NCBI RefSeq assembly: GCF_016757755.1
Contig: NZ_CP068437.1
Coordinates: forward strand, 2,170,001 to 2,234,000
DNA from: Shewanella sp. KX20019
GTDB lineage: Bacteria > Pseudomonadota > Gammaproteobacteria > Enterobacterales > Shewanellaceae
Reading direction: 5' to 3'
DNA: 64,000 nt
The notes under the pieces were generated by a model that had not been told where the DNA came from, searched no databases, and saw nothing but the letters and a program-made list of their open reading frames with translations. Shown piece by piece: positions 27,354 to 37,565 of this stretch (position 1 is the first letter of the stretch; every line of letters starts with the position of its first letter). The position numbers were made by a program, and so were the translations under genes.

Positions 27354-29177
27354 ATGACAACATCTCCTAAAAGTGAAGTCTGGACAGTCTTTAAGCGCCT
27401 TCTCGGCTATTTGAAACCTCTCAAGAAAGTACTGTTTTTTGCCGTTATTGGCTTAACGATGTACGCATTAGTTGATGCGACATTTATTGCCGTTATAAAA
27501 CCTTTCATTGATGAAGGCTTCGGCGGTCAAGCTAGTCAGGCGGCTTCTGGCGTTGGCGGATTAACCAACGTTGATCTTGGCACTAGTAATGGTTTTAGCT
27601 CAGGCAATGACGTGTTACTCATTGCTCCTTTTGTGGTCATAGTGCTCTTTAGTCTGCGCGGCTTAGCGAACTTTTTGTCAACTTATTGCATCTCTTACAT
27701 GAGCGCTCGAGTGATAATGGATATGCGCCAAGAGGTGTTTGAACATTATTTGACGCTGCCTGTGAGTTATATGGACAACGAGAACACCGGTAATTTAATT
27801 TCCCGTGTTACCTACGACACAGAACAAATTGCCCGAGCATCCGGTAGTGCGCTCATCACCATAGTACGTGACAGTATCACTGTCATCGGCATGATCAGCA
27901 TCATGTTCTACTTCTCATGGAAATTATCATTAGTCATCTTAGTTGTCGGTCCGATTATCGGGCTGGTCATTACGGTTGTTAGTCGCCGTTTTAGAAAAGT
28001 GTCGAAAAATATACAAGCGGCAATGGGGGGGGTCACTGCAGCGACAGAGCAGATGATTAAAGGTCATAAGAATGTACTGTCTTTTGGCGGCCAAAAAACA
28101 GAAGCGCAGCGCTTTGCTAAAGTAAACGACCAAAACCGCTATCAAACAATGAAACTCGCGACGGCTCAAGCGATTAGTCAACCACTAGTGATGATTATTG
28201 GCTCGTTTGCTATCGCGTTTATCCTATATGCTGCAAGCATCGATAGCATGAAAGCTGAGCTCACGGCAGGTACCTTTGCAACCATTTTAGGTGCCATGCT
28301 GGCGATGTTACAACCGATTAAAAACCTGACCCGCGTTAATGCCGAATTTCAACGTGGTATTGCAGCGTGTACCACAGTATTTGAATTGCTAGATACCAAG
28401 CCCGAAACTGATAGCGGCAAGCTTGAAGTCGACCGTGTTGTTGGTGAACTCGCATTTAATAATGTTGATTTCAGTTACCCTGGCCATGAAAAACTTGCGC
28501 TAAACGGTATCGACTTTAAAGTTGAACAAGGCCAAACGTTAGCGTTAGTTGGCCGTTCAGGTTCTGGCAAATCGACGATAGCAAGTTTGGTCACCCGCTT
28601 TTATACAGGGCTCAAGTCGGGTGAAATTACACTCGATGGCGCCAATATAGATGAATACAAATTGACCTCACTGCGCAGCCAAATAGCTTTGGTCTCGCAA
28701 CAAGTGACGCTATTTAATGACTCAATTGCTAATAACATTGCTTATGCCTACCCAGGCGAAGCTTCGCGAGAGCAGATTATTCACGCTGCAACACTAGCGC
28801 ATGCAATGGAGTTTATCGAACCGATGCCGCTAGGACTTGATACTCAAATCGGCGAAAACGGTGTCATGCTCTCCGGTGGTCAAAGACAGCGTATCGCGAT
28901 TGCGAGAGCGATATTACGTGACTCGCCAGTATTGATTTTGGACGAAGCAACATCGGCGTTAGATACAGAGTCGGAAAAAGCGATTCAAGATGGCCTCGAT
29001 AATCTAAGACAAAATCGTACTTCGATTGTGATTGCTCACCGATTATCAACCATTGAAAGTGCAGATCAAATACTCGTGGTTGACCAAGGGCAAGTTGTTG
29101 AACGCGGCACTCATACCTCTTTACTTGCAAAGCAGGGCGTATACTACAACCTGTATCAGATGCAGTTTGGTAGCTAG
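27354..29177 (+). CDS. msbA: MsbA, lipid A ABC flippase
   Basis: A 607-residue half-transporter: six membrane helices in the first 330 residues, then an ATPase with Walker A VGRSGSGKST (about 400), signature LSGGQRQRIAIARA (about 503) and Walker B LILDEATSALD. It flips lipid A-core across the inner membrane. lpxK follows directly, the common lipid A arrangement. The start is the ATG at 27354 with no strong ribosome-binding site; comEC ends 33 bases upstream, so read-through from comEC is likely. Confidence 0.94.
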   Translation: MTTSPKSEVWTVFKRLLGYLKPLKKVLFFAVIGLTMYALVDATFIAVIKPFIDEGFGGQASQAASGVGGLTNVDLGTSNGFSSGNDVLLIAPFVVIVLFSLRGLANFLSTYCISYMSARVIMDMRQEVFEHYLTLPVSYMDNENTGNLISRVTYDTEQIARASGSALITIVRDSITVIGMISIMFYFSWKLSLVILVVGPIIGLVITVVSRRFRKVSKNIQAAMGGVTAATEQMIKGHKNVLSFGGQKTEAQRFAKVNDQNRYQTMKLATAQAISQPLVMIIGSFAIAFILYAASIDSMKAELTAGTFATILGAMLAMLQPIKNLTRVNAEFQRGIAACTTVFELLDTKPETDSGKLEVDRVVGELAFNNVDFSYPGHEKLALNGIDFKVEQGQTLALVGRSGSGKSTIASLVTRFYTGLKSGEITLDGANIDEYKLTSLRSQIALVSQQVTLFNDSIANNIAYAYPGEASREQIIHAATLAHAMEFIEPMPLGLDTQIGENGVMLSGGQRQRIAIARAILRDSPVLILDEATSALDTESEKAIQDGLDNLRQNRTSIVIAHRLSTIESADQILVVDQGQVVERGTHTSLLAKQGVYYNLYQMQFGS

Positions 29178-30176
29178 ATGCAGTCTTGGATAAACAAGTT
29201 ATGGTATCAAGGTCACCCACTTAGATTTTTATTGTGGCCGTTATCGGTATTATTTGGGGTAATTACCTGCCTTAGACGAACCCTGTTTGCTTTGGGGATC
29301 GCCAAGCAAACTAAGCTGCCAGTGCCAGTTATTATTGTGGGCAACATTACCGTGGGTGGTAGCGGTAAAACGCCTACGGTTATTTACTTGATTGAACTGT
29401 TGCGGAAACACGGTTATAACCCAGGTGTAATCAGTCGTGGTTACGGTGTCGACATTGACGGTGTTCGCGCAGTTTTACCTGGTGACACAGCTGCAAAGGT
29501 GGGTGATGAACCCGCAATGCTGGTGGCAAGAACAGCGGTTCCTATGGTCGTAGGCGCTAAAAGAGTAGATGCCGCAAATGCGCTACTCGAAAACTTTAAT
29601 GTTGATGTGATCATCAGCGATGATGGTTTGCAGCACTATGCCCTTGGACGCGACATTGAACTGATTATTCTCGACGGTGAAAGGCGTCTCGGCAGCGGCA
29701 TGCTATTACCTGCGGGCCCATTAAGAGAGGGCAAGTGGCGCATGGCAAACGTTGACCATGTTATCGTTAATGGCGGGGTAGCGCTGGCCGCGGAACTGCA
29801 GATGCAGCTGCAGCCGACGCAGTGGTTGCCAGTATCAGGCTATGCTGCTGAGCATACGGCCCCCAAAGCGGACCAGGCTGTTGTGGCTATGGCGGGAATA
29901 GGCAATCCAGCTCGTTTTTTTGATAGTTTAACTGAACAAGGCTTCAAGTTAGAAAGCAGACATGCGTTTGATGACCACAGCGCATACAAAGAAGCAGAAT
30001 TGATGGCACTAACAGGTGATAAACCGTTAGTCATGACAGAAAAAGATGCGGTGAAATGTCGCGAATTTGCAAAAGATAACTGGTGGTATTTAGCCGTAGA
30101 TGCGAAGCTACCACCTTCATTTGATCAACAACTTCTGGCCCGAATTAAACAATTGGCCGTAGAGAAACAAAGGTAA
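29178..30176 (+). CDS. lpxK: Tetraacyldisaccharide 4'-kinase LpxK
   Basis: The inner-membrane-associated kinase that adds the 4'-phosphate to the lipid A precursor. It has 332 residues, an N-terminal membrane helix (about 18-38) and the P-loop VGNITVGGSGKTPT (about 55-68). SRGYG (about 85) and the DDGLQH motif follow, as in the family. The ATG directly abuts the msbA stop, so translation is coupled. Confidence 0.95.
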   Translation: MQSWINKLWYQGHPLRFLLWPLSVLFGVITCLRRTLFALGIAKQTKLPVPVIIVGNITVGGSGKTPTVIYLIELLRKHGYNPGVISRGYGVDIDGVRAVLPGDTAAKVGDEPAMLVARTAVPMVVGAKRVDAANALLENFNVDVIISDDGLQHYALGRDIELIILDGERRLGSGMLLPAGPLREGKWRMANVDHVIVNGGVALAAELQMQLQPTQWLPVSGYAAEHTAPKADQAVVAMAGIGNPARFFDSLTEQGFKLESRHAFDDHSAYKEAELMALTGDKPLVMTEKDAVKCREFAKDNWWYLAVDAKLPPSFDQQLLARIKQLAVEKQR

Positions 30177-30180
30177 CAGC

Positions 30181-30357
30181 ATGGCATTTGATAAAAAATT
30201 ACTCGAGATTGTGGCGTGTCCAGTGTGCAAAGGAAAGCTAGAGTACAGCAAAGAAGATCAAAAGCTTATCTGCAAATTTGATAAGATTGCCTACCCGATA
30301 AATGAAGGGATCCCGGTGTTACTTGAGAATAAAGCAGAGCCGCTAATCGAAGGCTAA
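30181..30357 (+). CDS. ycaR: YcaR, UPF0434/Trm112-like small protein
   Basis: A 58-residue protein reading MAFDKKLLEIVACPVCKGKL at its start. The CPVC zinc-knuckle-like pair lies at 13-16, and the chain ends in a Trm112-like segment (AYPINEGIPVLL). It begins four bases after lpxK. In many gammaproteobacteria it sits between lpxK and kdsB, but here a terminator follows and no kdsB is seen. Related Trm112 proteins activate methyltransferases; the role of YcaR is not known. Confidence 0.92.
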   Translation: MAFDKKLLEIVACPVCKGKLEYSKEDQKLICKFDKIAYPINEGIPVLLENKAEPLIEG

Positions 30358-31183
30358 CCCTATTGGGAGGGTTGTTTAGACTCGCTAAGCAGAGATTGAA
30401 ATTAACCTCTGAATTGATGTATTTAAAAAGCGCTTTTGAGCGCTTTTTTACTGTCCTCTCTGTGGAACCGTCCCATTCTAAGTCGGTATCGGCACATGCA
30501 ACTGGAGTTCAAACTCCTGTTGGCAAGGGCTGTTTGGTCCTGCAATACAGATATTCACCACATTCATTAGGCTAGCCAATGTTTGAAGCTATTCGTTATT
30601 CTCGGCTCTGTCATCCTCGGTAACAGTCTACCTCCGGCATATATGCAGTCGTATACTTAGGGCACCTAACTCCGCATACTGGCTTTGCCTTCGATTTAAT
30701 ATCAGCCGCAGCGCATGAGGCTCTGAACTGAGCAGATACTTATATAGAATGGTATGAGCTGTGAATTATTAATAGCTGGTTTGCATAACGCCTTATTTCT
30801 AGAGTTAATATCTGCATTAGTTAAAACCCTTCAGTATAAGTTGATACTTTCAGATGTTGTTCGCCTTACCTTCTGATAACAACTTTCACCATAATAGCTC
30901 AAAAATAGAACAGGTTTAGCCATTGATTCCTTTTCAATTACTTAGCTTGATCGGTGGTTAAAAAGTGAGCGATCGATCAAAAAACGATCAATTACTGTTT
31001 GTAAATTCACCGACCCCTTTGCTAGTATGCCGGCTGGTTTAACTGGTCAGCCCAGAGCTAGTATGCGCTGCAGACGCTCTGCTGGCGATTATTTAATAAT
31101 CCTTGTACCAGAAGATTCAAAATAAGAAATCTGTCATTAGATCGGTTTAGTTAACTAAGTTTTACTTTTAGGGGAAATGATTT
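30358..31183. other. Intergenic region between the lipid A genes and the metalloprotease
   Basis: About 825 bases with no supportable gene. It holds the terminator of the lipid A operon and an almost perfect inverted repeat at 30499-30522 (CAACTGGAGTT facing AACTCCTGTTG). Near the protease there is a run of related motifs: CGATCGATC with ACGATCA at about 30970-30990, and the direct repeat GCTAGTATGC at about 31021 and 31059. The last two lie in the presumed promoter region of the protease and could be operators. Confidence 0.4.
30425..30449 (+). terminator. Terminator of the msbA-lpxK-ycaR operon
   Basis: AAAAAGCGC pairs with GCGCTTTTT around a six-base loop and is followed by further T residues. 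Confidence 0.88.
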
Positions 31184-34100
31184 TTGAACAAAGAAAATGT
31201 CATAGTGGCATCGAACTCGGCTGCCAATTTTTTAAAGCTCCCAGCCACGGCATTACTGGTTTTTTCAGCCATTACTTTTTCCACATCTTCGTTTGCCGTA
31301 TCTGCAAACGCGGATGCACATGCCAGTGCCACAGCTCAGGAGAGATCCTCAGCCCAAAGCAAAGCGCAAACTAAAGACAAACACGCTCACAAAAATCAAG
31401 CAGAAGAGCAGACCTTGATGCTTGCTAACCGTATGGCTGAGTATCGCCATGCGAGTAAATCAAATAAGAAGCAACTCAAGCAAGAGTTGATTGCATACGC
31501 TGAGGCTCGTCAGACACTGCTAATCGACTTAGTCAAAATTGATCCCGCTGCGGCAGTACGTGCCGTGTTGCCAGAATCTTCCAGAGCCGGTATGCCGGAG
31601 GAAGTGCTGGCTATGCTGACTCAAAAGAGTGAGCTTAAAGGCGAGTTGCAAGTGTTATACGTGGATTATGACGATAGCGGTAAGAGTCACCTGCGTCATT
31701 CGTTAATGACAGATAACGGACCAATTGAGTTGTACCTGTCTAAAAATACAAAGTCTGATGAACTTAAGTCGGGCACTCGTGTTAGCGCTAAAGGCTGGAT
31801 GTTTACCGGTAATAACTCGGACGAAATGGACTCAAGCGCGTTAGTTCTCAATGATGAGCTAGATGGATTGGCGCTTCTAGCTGATACCGCTATGACTACG
31901 ACCACCATTTCCGAGTCAAGTTTATCCAATACATTAGGCGAACAACGCACCTTGGTTCTTCTGGTCAACTTTCAAAACAATGCCAGCGAGCCATGGACTG
32001 TTGAACAGGCGCAGGAATTGGTTTTTGGTCCTGTGAACGACTATTACCAGGAAGCGTCTTATGGTCAGACTTGGTTAAGCGGAGATGTACAAGGCTACTT
32101 CACCCTGCCAATTGATGCGACTTGTAGTACTAACGCAATCGACAATTACGGACGTCAAGCGGTTATCGAAAGTGGTATCGATGTTGAAAATTACGATCGC
32201 TGGGTGTATATCTATCCCGAGAACAGCGATTGTGGCTGGACGGGGCAGGGGACTATTGGTGGAAGCCCTTCTCGTGCGTTCATCAATGGTTCAATGACAC
32301 TGCGCACTGTTGGGCATGAATTGGGTCACAACCTTGGATTGCACCATGCTAAAGATCTTGATTGTTCTGATGGGGTATTGGCTGGTCGTTGTTTGTCATT
32401 TGAATATGGCGATACCATGGACATTATGGGTAAATCTGAAGTAACGGGCCATTTCAATGCTTTTAGTAAGCAACAACTCGGTTGGATCACATCTTCAGCG
32501 GGTGAAGTTATTACTGCTGAAAGTGATGGTAGCTATCAACTAGAACCCTATGAAACTGCGCCAGCAGGTAAAGCCAAGGGACTTAGAGTACGACGCGGCA
32601 TTGATGCTGATTCCGGACTGCCGCTGTGGTATTACCTCGAATATCGTCAGGCAATTGGTTTCGATAGTTTCCTAGCCGGTAAGAGCGGTATAACAGATGG
32701 CGTGGTATTGCATCTGGCGACTGAGAACGACATGCAGAGTAACTTGTTACTCGATATGACACCCAACAGCGGCATTTATGATCTCGATGATGCAGCATTA
32801 CTAGCAGGTACCAGTTATCAGGACCTTGATGCTGGCGTTACCATTACCACCGAATGGGCTGACGCCTCGGGTGCCAGTGTCAATGTAAGCTATTCAGGTC
32901 TTAGCTGTGTTAAGGCGAATCCAAGTTTGTCATTGCTACCTAATGAAAGTGCTTGGGTAGAGGCGGGAACGCTTGTGACCTATAGCGCATCAGTCACCAA
33001 TAATGACAGTACAGACTGTGCAACCTCTGATTATGATGTGTCGGCGCTGGTGCCTAGTGGCTGGACGGCGACAGAGAAGAGTCTCAGCTTAGCGCCCGGG
33101 ATGAGTGGTACGGTGACGCTGAATGTAAGCTCATTAGATACCGCAGCCGATGGTTTTTACGACATTGAGTTCAGTGCTGCAGACCGCAGTAATAGCGATT
33201 ATGCTCAGACTGGTATCGTCAGTTATGTGGTGGACACCCCTGTCGCGGCCTGCGTCATGGCGAGTCCAAGATTTATCTTGTCTGTTGACAACAGTGGTGA
33301 GCTAGCGCCGGGTGCGGTTGCGACCTACCGCGGCACTATAACCAGTCAGGATAGCAGCAGCTGTGAGAGCAGTAATTTCGATGTGGCAGCGAATGTGCCA
33401 GCGGGTTGGAGTGCTGATACGCTAGGTGTGAGTTTGGCGCCGGGTGAGAGCCGTAATATTAGCTTAAATGTGGAGTCATCCACAGTGGCGCAAGACGGTA
33501 CTTATGATTTCGATTTAAGTGCTAAAAATAGTCAAGACAATCGCTATACTGGCAATGATATAGCGAGTTATACGGTATCGAAGCCGTTACCGACGTGTAC
33601 GCTTGCTGCGCCTTCTATTGTGGTGTCGAATCCTCAGGGAGCCGAAGTCATCGCTGGGACTCAGGTGAGTTACAGCGCGACTGTGACCAGTCGAGATAGC
33701 GAGGCCTGTTTAGAGGCCAGTTTTGAGGTGTTTGCCGATGCGCCTACTGGCTGGAGCGCAAGTAATACCAAGGTCAACCTAACACCGGGTGGCAGTGCAG
33801 TGGTGAATATTAGCATCACTTCTGACGCGGCAACGGCTGCTGGGGCATTTAACATCGCCGTTAACGCGAAAAATACAGCTGAAACAGATTATATCGGCAG
33901 TGATAGTGTCAGTTACACGGTTAAATCAATTGCTAATACGGCCCCTGTCGCGGTCAGTGATAGCGTAACTATGTCCTCTAAAACATCGGTCACCATCGAT
34001 GTGCTAGCCAATGACTTTGATGCTGAAGGTGATGAGCTTACTATCGTCTCTGTGAGCCAAGGCGCCAAGGGCAGTGTGCAAATTACTAGCAGTGGTCAGC

Positions 34101-34249
34101 TGTTATATACACCGGCAAAGAGCTTTAAGAGCAGCGATAGCTTTAGCTATACCATCAGTGACGGTGATATGACGGCAACGGCTTCGGTCAGCCTTAGCTT
34201 GAGCGGTGGCAACGGTAATGGCAATGGTCATGGCAATGGTAAAAAATAG
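31184..34249 (+). CDS. Secreted M11 (gametolysin)-like metalloprotease with repeat domains
   Basis: A 1021-residue exported protein. A signal sequence (about 15-40) precedes a Lys/Gln-rich propeptide. The catalytic domain has the metzincin zinc motif H378-E-x2-H382-x2-G-x2-H388, followed by DIMG (Met-turn-like) and FNAFSKQQLGW, as in family M11. Three related domains of about 110 residues follow (about 575-915), each with a Cys pair and an SGW/AGW/TGW motif (NEW3-like). A cadherin-like domain (about 920-1005, VLANDFDAEGDEL) and a Gly/Asn tail end the protein. TTG 31184 is the start because AGGGGA lies eight bases upstream; ATG 31177 is in another frame. It probably degrades extracellular protein; anchoring is unknown. 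Confidence 0.85.
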   Translation: MNKENVIVASNSAANFLKLPATALLVFSAITFSTSSFAVSANADAHASATAQERSSAQSKAQTKDKHAHKNQAEEQTLMLANRMAEYRHASKSNKKQLKQELIAYAEARQTLLIDLVKIDPAAAVRAVLPESSRAGMPEEVLAMLTQKSELKGELQVLYVDYDDSGKSHLRHSLMTDNGPIELYLSKNTKSDELKSGTRVSAKGWMFTGNNSDEMDSSALVLNDELDGLALLADTAMTTTTISESSLSNTLGEQRTLVLLVNFQNNASEPWTVEQAQELVFGPVNDYYQEASYGQTWLSGDVQGYFTLPIDATCSTNAIDNYGRQAVIESGIDVENYDRWVYIYPENSDCGWTGQGTIGGSPSRAFINGSMTLRTVGHELGHNLGLHHAKDLDCSDGVLAGRCLSFEYGDTMDIMGKSEVTGHFNAFSKQQLGWITSSAGEVITAESDGSYQLEPYETAPAGKAKGLRVRRGIDADSGLPLWYYLEYRQAIGFDSFLAGKSGITDGVVLHLATENDMQSNLLLDMTPNSGIYDLDDAALLAGTSYQDLDAGVTITTEWADASGASVNVSYSGLSCVKANPSLSLLPNESAWVEAGTLVTYSASVTNNDSTDCATSDYDVSALVPSGWTATEKSLSLAPGMSGTVTLNVSSLDTAADGFYDIEFSAADRSNSDYAQTGIVSYVVDTPVAACVMASPRFILSVDNSGELAPGAVATYRGTITSQDSSSCESSNFDVAANVPAGWSADTLGVSLAPGESRNISLNVESSTVAQDGTYDFDLSAKNSQDNRYTGNDIASYTVSKPLPTCTLAAPSIVVSNPQGAEVIAGTQVSYSATVTSRDSEACLEASFEVFADAPTGWSASNTKVNLTPGGSAVVNISITSDAATAAGAFNIAVNAKNTAETDYIGSDSVSYTVKSIANTAPVAVSDSVTMSSKTSVTIDVLANDFDAEGDELTIVSVSQGAKGSVQITSSGQLLYTPAKSFKSSDSFSYTISDGDMTATASVSLSLSGGNGNGNGHGNGKK

Positions 34250-34300
34250 TTAGTGCTACCATTTTTTATCTTAAATCAATTTTTATCGATTGCGATATAA

Positions 34301-34331
34301 AAAGGGCGGCGGTATTGACCGTCGCCCTCTT
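34301..34331. terminator. Bidirectional terminator between convergent secreted-protein genes
   Basis: AAAGGGCGGCGGT pairs with ACCGTCGCCCTCTTT through a 10-base stem with one G-T pair. It lies between the metalloprotease (rightward) and the repeat protein (leftward). Confidence 0.8.
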
Positions 34332-34376
34332 TGCTATATCAAGCTTGTAGCTTAGTTAACATTCGAGTGCTATTAG

Positions 34377-36725
34377 TTACTCATCAGTAATAACTTGAAC
34401 CGCTACGCCATTGACAACTTCATCTCCCTCATCGTCTGCGACTACGGCGACGACGCCGTTAACACCAGATGCGAGGAAATTGATATCGTCAGTATTCTCA
34501 ATACCAGGCTTGAGCTCTATGGTAAAGGCACAACTGTAGGTATCGGTAGGAGAACCACTGTAACCCAGTACAGTTCCTATACTACAGGCTGAATATGCCA
34601 CGCCGGCATGTTCACCGCCGATGGCATTCAGAATGGTAAAGGCTGTATTGAAATTACCGTCGGCAACCGTGATACCTTGCACTGTGAGTGCGGTTAAGGT
34701 CACGTCTTCGATACCGGCATTGGTTAGCTCAAGCACCACTAACATACTGGTGGCGAACGCCATATCCGTATCAGGGGCTTGCGGTGTAAAGGTCACTAGC
34801 GCGTCATCCGTGGCATCCACGTTTTGACCGTCATCATCAATACCTCTGATCGTGGCCGTATTGAGGTGGGTTTCACCTGCGTTACCCTGCAGACCCTTAG
34901 TGATATCACAACTTGCATACTGGCCAGGAAGCAGCATAAAGCCACTAAGTGCTGTCGGCGTTATAGGTGCGCCATTCTTACTGTCGACCATACATTCACC
35001 GGTTAGGTTACCGAATGGAATGTCGGTCAGACTGCTGAAGGTCACTTCATCCACACCCGCAGCGTTAACGCTAAAGGTGAAGTTGTAACTCACGTTGCTG
35101 TAATTATTGGGATCGTCACCGGTCTCAAGTACTGAGGTTGGTGTCGCGGTTTTAACTAGGGTTATCATCGATGGCACATCACGTATATCGACCATCGCAG
35201 AGTCGCCGCCGGTTGCCTGATCAAGCTCATCATCTTCCGCAGTTGCTGACACGGTATTAGAGTGTAGATCGCCGGCATCGCCGCCAATGAACTTAGTGAA
35301 GGTACAAGTGTAAGTTCCGCCTAAGGCGATACTGGTTGACACGCCTGAACACTCATCGGCGAGAAGATCACCAAAGTCGGTGTCGTTTAGCGCTGTAAGC
35401 GTAAGTGGAGAATCCCAGAATGCGGCATCATTGTCGACTGTTATCGTAAACTCGACATCATCACCCGGTTCCAACACCCATGTTGGATTGGCGGTCTTAG
35501 TGACTGTAATCGCCGGTTCTAGATTGGTGATCTGCACCGTGATCTCGTTACTACAATGATCGCCATCAATGCTACCTGGAATGGCTGCACAGCTATCACC
35601 GTCAGTGACGGCATCACCGTTCTTATCTTCCAGAGCTAGTATCACTAAGTCGTCATAGAACTGCGGACTCTGATCGTCGGGCAAGTCTCGGTCAACAATA
35701 TGCACCGTGAAGGCACAACTGTATGAACCGCTAGGCAATATTTCCCCGCCGTTAGCAGGCTGTGAACAGTTAGTCGCAGTCAGATATACGCCGTCTACCA
35801 TAGGCAAGACAGTATCTAGGCCGTTCCATAGATCAATTGATCTGTCGAACGTTCCTTCGCCGCCAATATCAATCTCATCACTTAGCGATGTGATAAACAG
35901 TGAGGTTTGCGCATTAGGGTTAGTGAAGCTGACTGTATAGCTAAATGTTCCGCCTGGCTCACTACGAGATGACTGGGTGGTTAGCGTTTTAACCACCGTT
36001 GGTGGGGCTGGTTTGATAAAGACATCAATATTAAAGGTGTCACAATTACACTTGGATTTATTGTTGGGGATCTGACCAGCGTAAGGATCTTCGTCAGTCG
36101 TACAGTTGCTACGTTCTATGTTATCCCAGGCTGCACAGTAGGTGAAGTCGGCGCGATTATCCTGATCCTCATCCGAACACAGCATGGTGATAGACTCACC
36201 CGCTAGTACGTATTCATCTGGGCCTAAAGCCTTGGTAATATCGCCACATTGATCGCCGTCTAACTGAACATCGGCAGTTTCGCCACTGGCACCAGGGATC
36301 GGCAAGATCATACTACAGTCGCGAAGACCTGGGCCATGGACGACTTGAGGGCTAGCATCTGTTAAAGGTAGATAGAAGGTGGTGTCCCAGCGCTCATTAG
36401 CGTTGGTTCGCACCGTCACATCGGCATCGAAGGTAAACACTTGCCCGAGGTTACACTCAGCGCTAGGGTCATTCGGTGTCACCCTAGTGATTTCGACGTC
36501 ATTGGCGGTACAGTTGAGTTTGTCCTGGGCGAGCTTGTTGCCCGGTTTGAGCAAGTAGGCATCTGCCATACAGAATTTTTCAGCCTGTTGCGGCGGCGTC
36601 AGATTGAGCCAGTCGTAAGCACCTGCGTTGGCTGGCGTCAGACTGGTCACTCCATAAAGGGCTGTTGTGCTTATCAGCGCAATACCTAGCGCTCCGATAA
36701 GCCGTTTGCATTTGAATCGTTTCAT
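34377..36725 (-). CDS. Secreted Cys-rich repeat protein with DUF11-like domains
   Basis: A 782-residue exported protein. A signal peptide (about 10-35, cleaving near PANA) precedes an N-terminal Cys-rich, acidic region (to about 225). Several repeats of about 110 residues of the DUF11/Ig-like type follow; each starts near a phrase such as ITVTKTANPTWVLEPGDDV and contains Cys in GTYTCTFT-like strands. The protein is very acidic overall. No sorting signal or membrane anchor is seen at the C-terminus. The start is MKRFKC at 36725 because AGGATGG lies about nine bases upstream; the ATG at 36737 is too close to it. It is probably a surface or extracellular structural protein; its role is unknown. 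Confidence 0.75.
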   Translation of the reverse strand: MKRFKCKRLIGALGIALISTTALYGVTSLTPANAGAYDWLNLTPPQQAEKFCMADAYLLKPGNKLAQDKLNCTANDVEITRVTPNDPSAECNLGQVFTFDADVTVRTNANERWDTTFYLPLTDASPQVVHGPGLRDCSMILPIPGASGETADVQLDGDQCGDITKALGPDEYVLAGESITMLCSDEDQDNRADFTYCAAWDNIERSNCTTDEDPYAGQIPNNKSKCNCDTFNIDVFIKPAPPTVVKTLTTQSSRSEPGGTFSYTVSFTNPNAQTSLFITSLSDEIDIGGEGTFDRSIDLWNGLDTVLPMVDGVYLTATNCSQPANGGEILPSGSYSCAFTVHIVDRDLPDDQSPQFYDDLVILALEDKNGDAVTDGDSCAAIPGSIDGDHCSNEITVQITNLEPAITVTKTANPTWVLEPGDDVEFTITVDNDAAFWDSPLTLTALNDTDFGDLLADECSGVSTSIALGGTYTCTFTKFIGGDAGDLHSNTVSATAEDDELDQATGGDSAMVDIRDVPSMITLVKTATPTSVLETGDDPNNYSNVSYNFTFSVNAAGVDEVTFSSLTDIPFGNLTGECMVDSKNGAPITPTALSGFMLLPGQYASCDITKGLQGNAGETHLNTATIRGIDDDGQNVDATDDALVTFTPQAPDTDMAFATSMLVVLELTNAGIEDVTLTALTVQGITVADGNFNTAFTILNAIGGEHAGVAYSACSIGTVLGYSGSPTDTYSCAFTIELKPGIENTDDINFLASGVNGVVAVVADDEGDEVVNGVAVQVITDE

Positions 36726-37565
36726 AATATTTACCATCCTATAAGTGAATACGGATAAAACGTGCTAATTACTTGTTAGTTATTAAAAATTTCAATAAGT
36801 TGTTGCTTGGGTTGTTTCAATATTTGGCGTAAAAGCATGGTTACGCCATGGTTGGCATATTGCCGATAAGACTGATTACCTGGCTGAAACAAGCGTTTGT
36901 TACTGGCTTACAGTGAGGTAAATTTCAAACTTATGCTTGAAGAGTAAGCAAGCGTTAGGCCGTTTTTATAAGTTATTGAATATGTTGATTAAACATCTTA
37001 ATCGGCTGGGTTTTTAGTGCCATTCTGTATCACTGATGTAACAGCAGTTAATGATGATTTATCTTAAGTAGTTGTTTATAGGTGGTTTTATTGCGAAATT
37101 GTTCACGTTGGCGCTGTAACGCCTGTTACAGTTACTGTTGCAATGCTGAGCAAACAGACTGGCGCAACTGTTGTCTCTCGCAGAATATGATTACCATTTA
37201 AATTGGAGATATATTGACTATGTTCGAGTTAAGGTAGTTGTTAGTAGAGCTCTTTTTAAATTTAATTAGCGGCGGGGATGTTAGGCTTTGTTAATGGTGA
37301 AAGTCTGGCTGGGATCTTCGAGTCAGAGCAATAGAGCGGTATAATTAGCAGCTCTGTCGTTGAGTTGGTTTAGCGTCTAGAGTAATGGGCATAGCCAGCC
37401 CTTTAATGGGCTTTCGGTAACGCATCATGGCTACAGCCGATGCACTGTTGGATTGGAGTTATTGATAGGAAAATTGCCAGTAAGAGGTTGATATGAACTG
37501 TACTGGCATTGTGCGATTCCATATTGCAGCAGATTAACTGAAAGTCTCCTCTTACCTGTGGCTAA
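36726..37565. other. Long intergenic region upstream of the repeat protein
   Basis: About 840 bases with no open frame I can support. An inverted repeat GGCGTAA/TTACGCC lies at about 36825-36847. A GC-rich patch at about 37375-37450 could fold (AGCCCTTTAATGGGCT) but matches no riboswitch I know; it was compared by eye with the cyclic di-GMP I class. The region must hold the leftward promoter of the repeat protein. I found no convincing sigma-54 GG-N10-GC element. Confidence 0.4.

Noticed and set aside
31177..31374. Alternative ATG frame at the start of the metalloprotease
   Set aside because: It is a different frame that ends after 65 codons; the AGGGGA spacing and the signal peptide support the TTG at 31184.
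37375..37450. Possible cyclic di-GMP riboswitch upstream of the repeat protein
   Set aside because: It folds, but the conserved loop sequences and tetraloop receptor of the known class are absent, and it lies more than 600 bases from the start codon.
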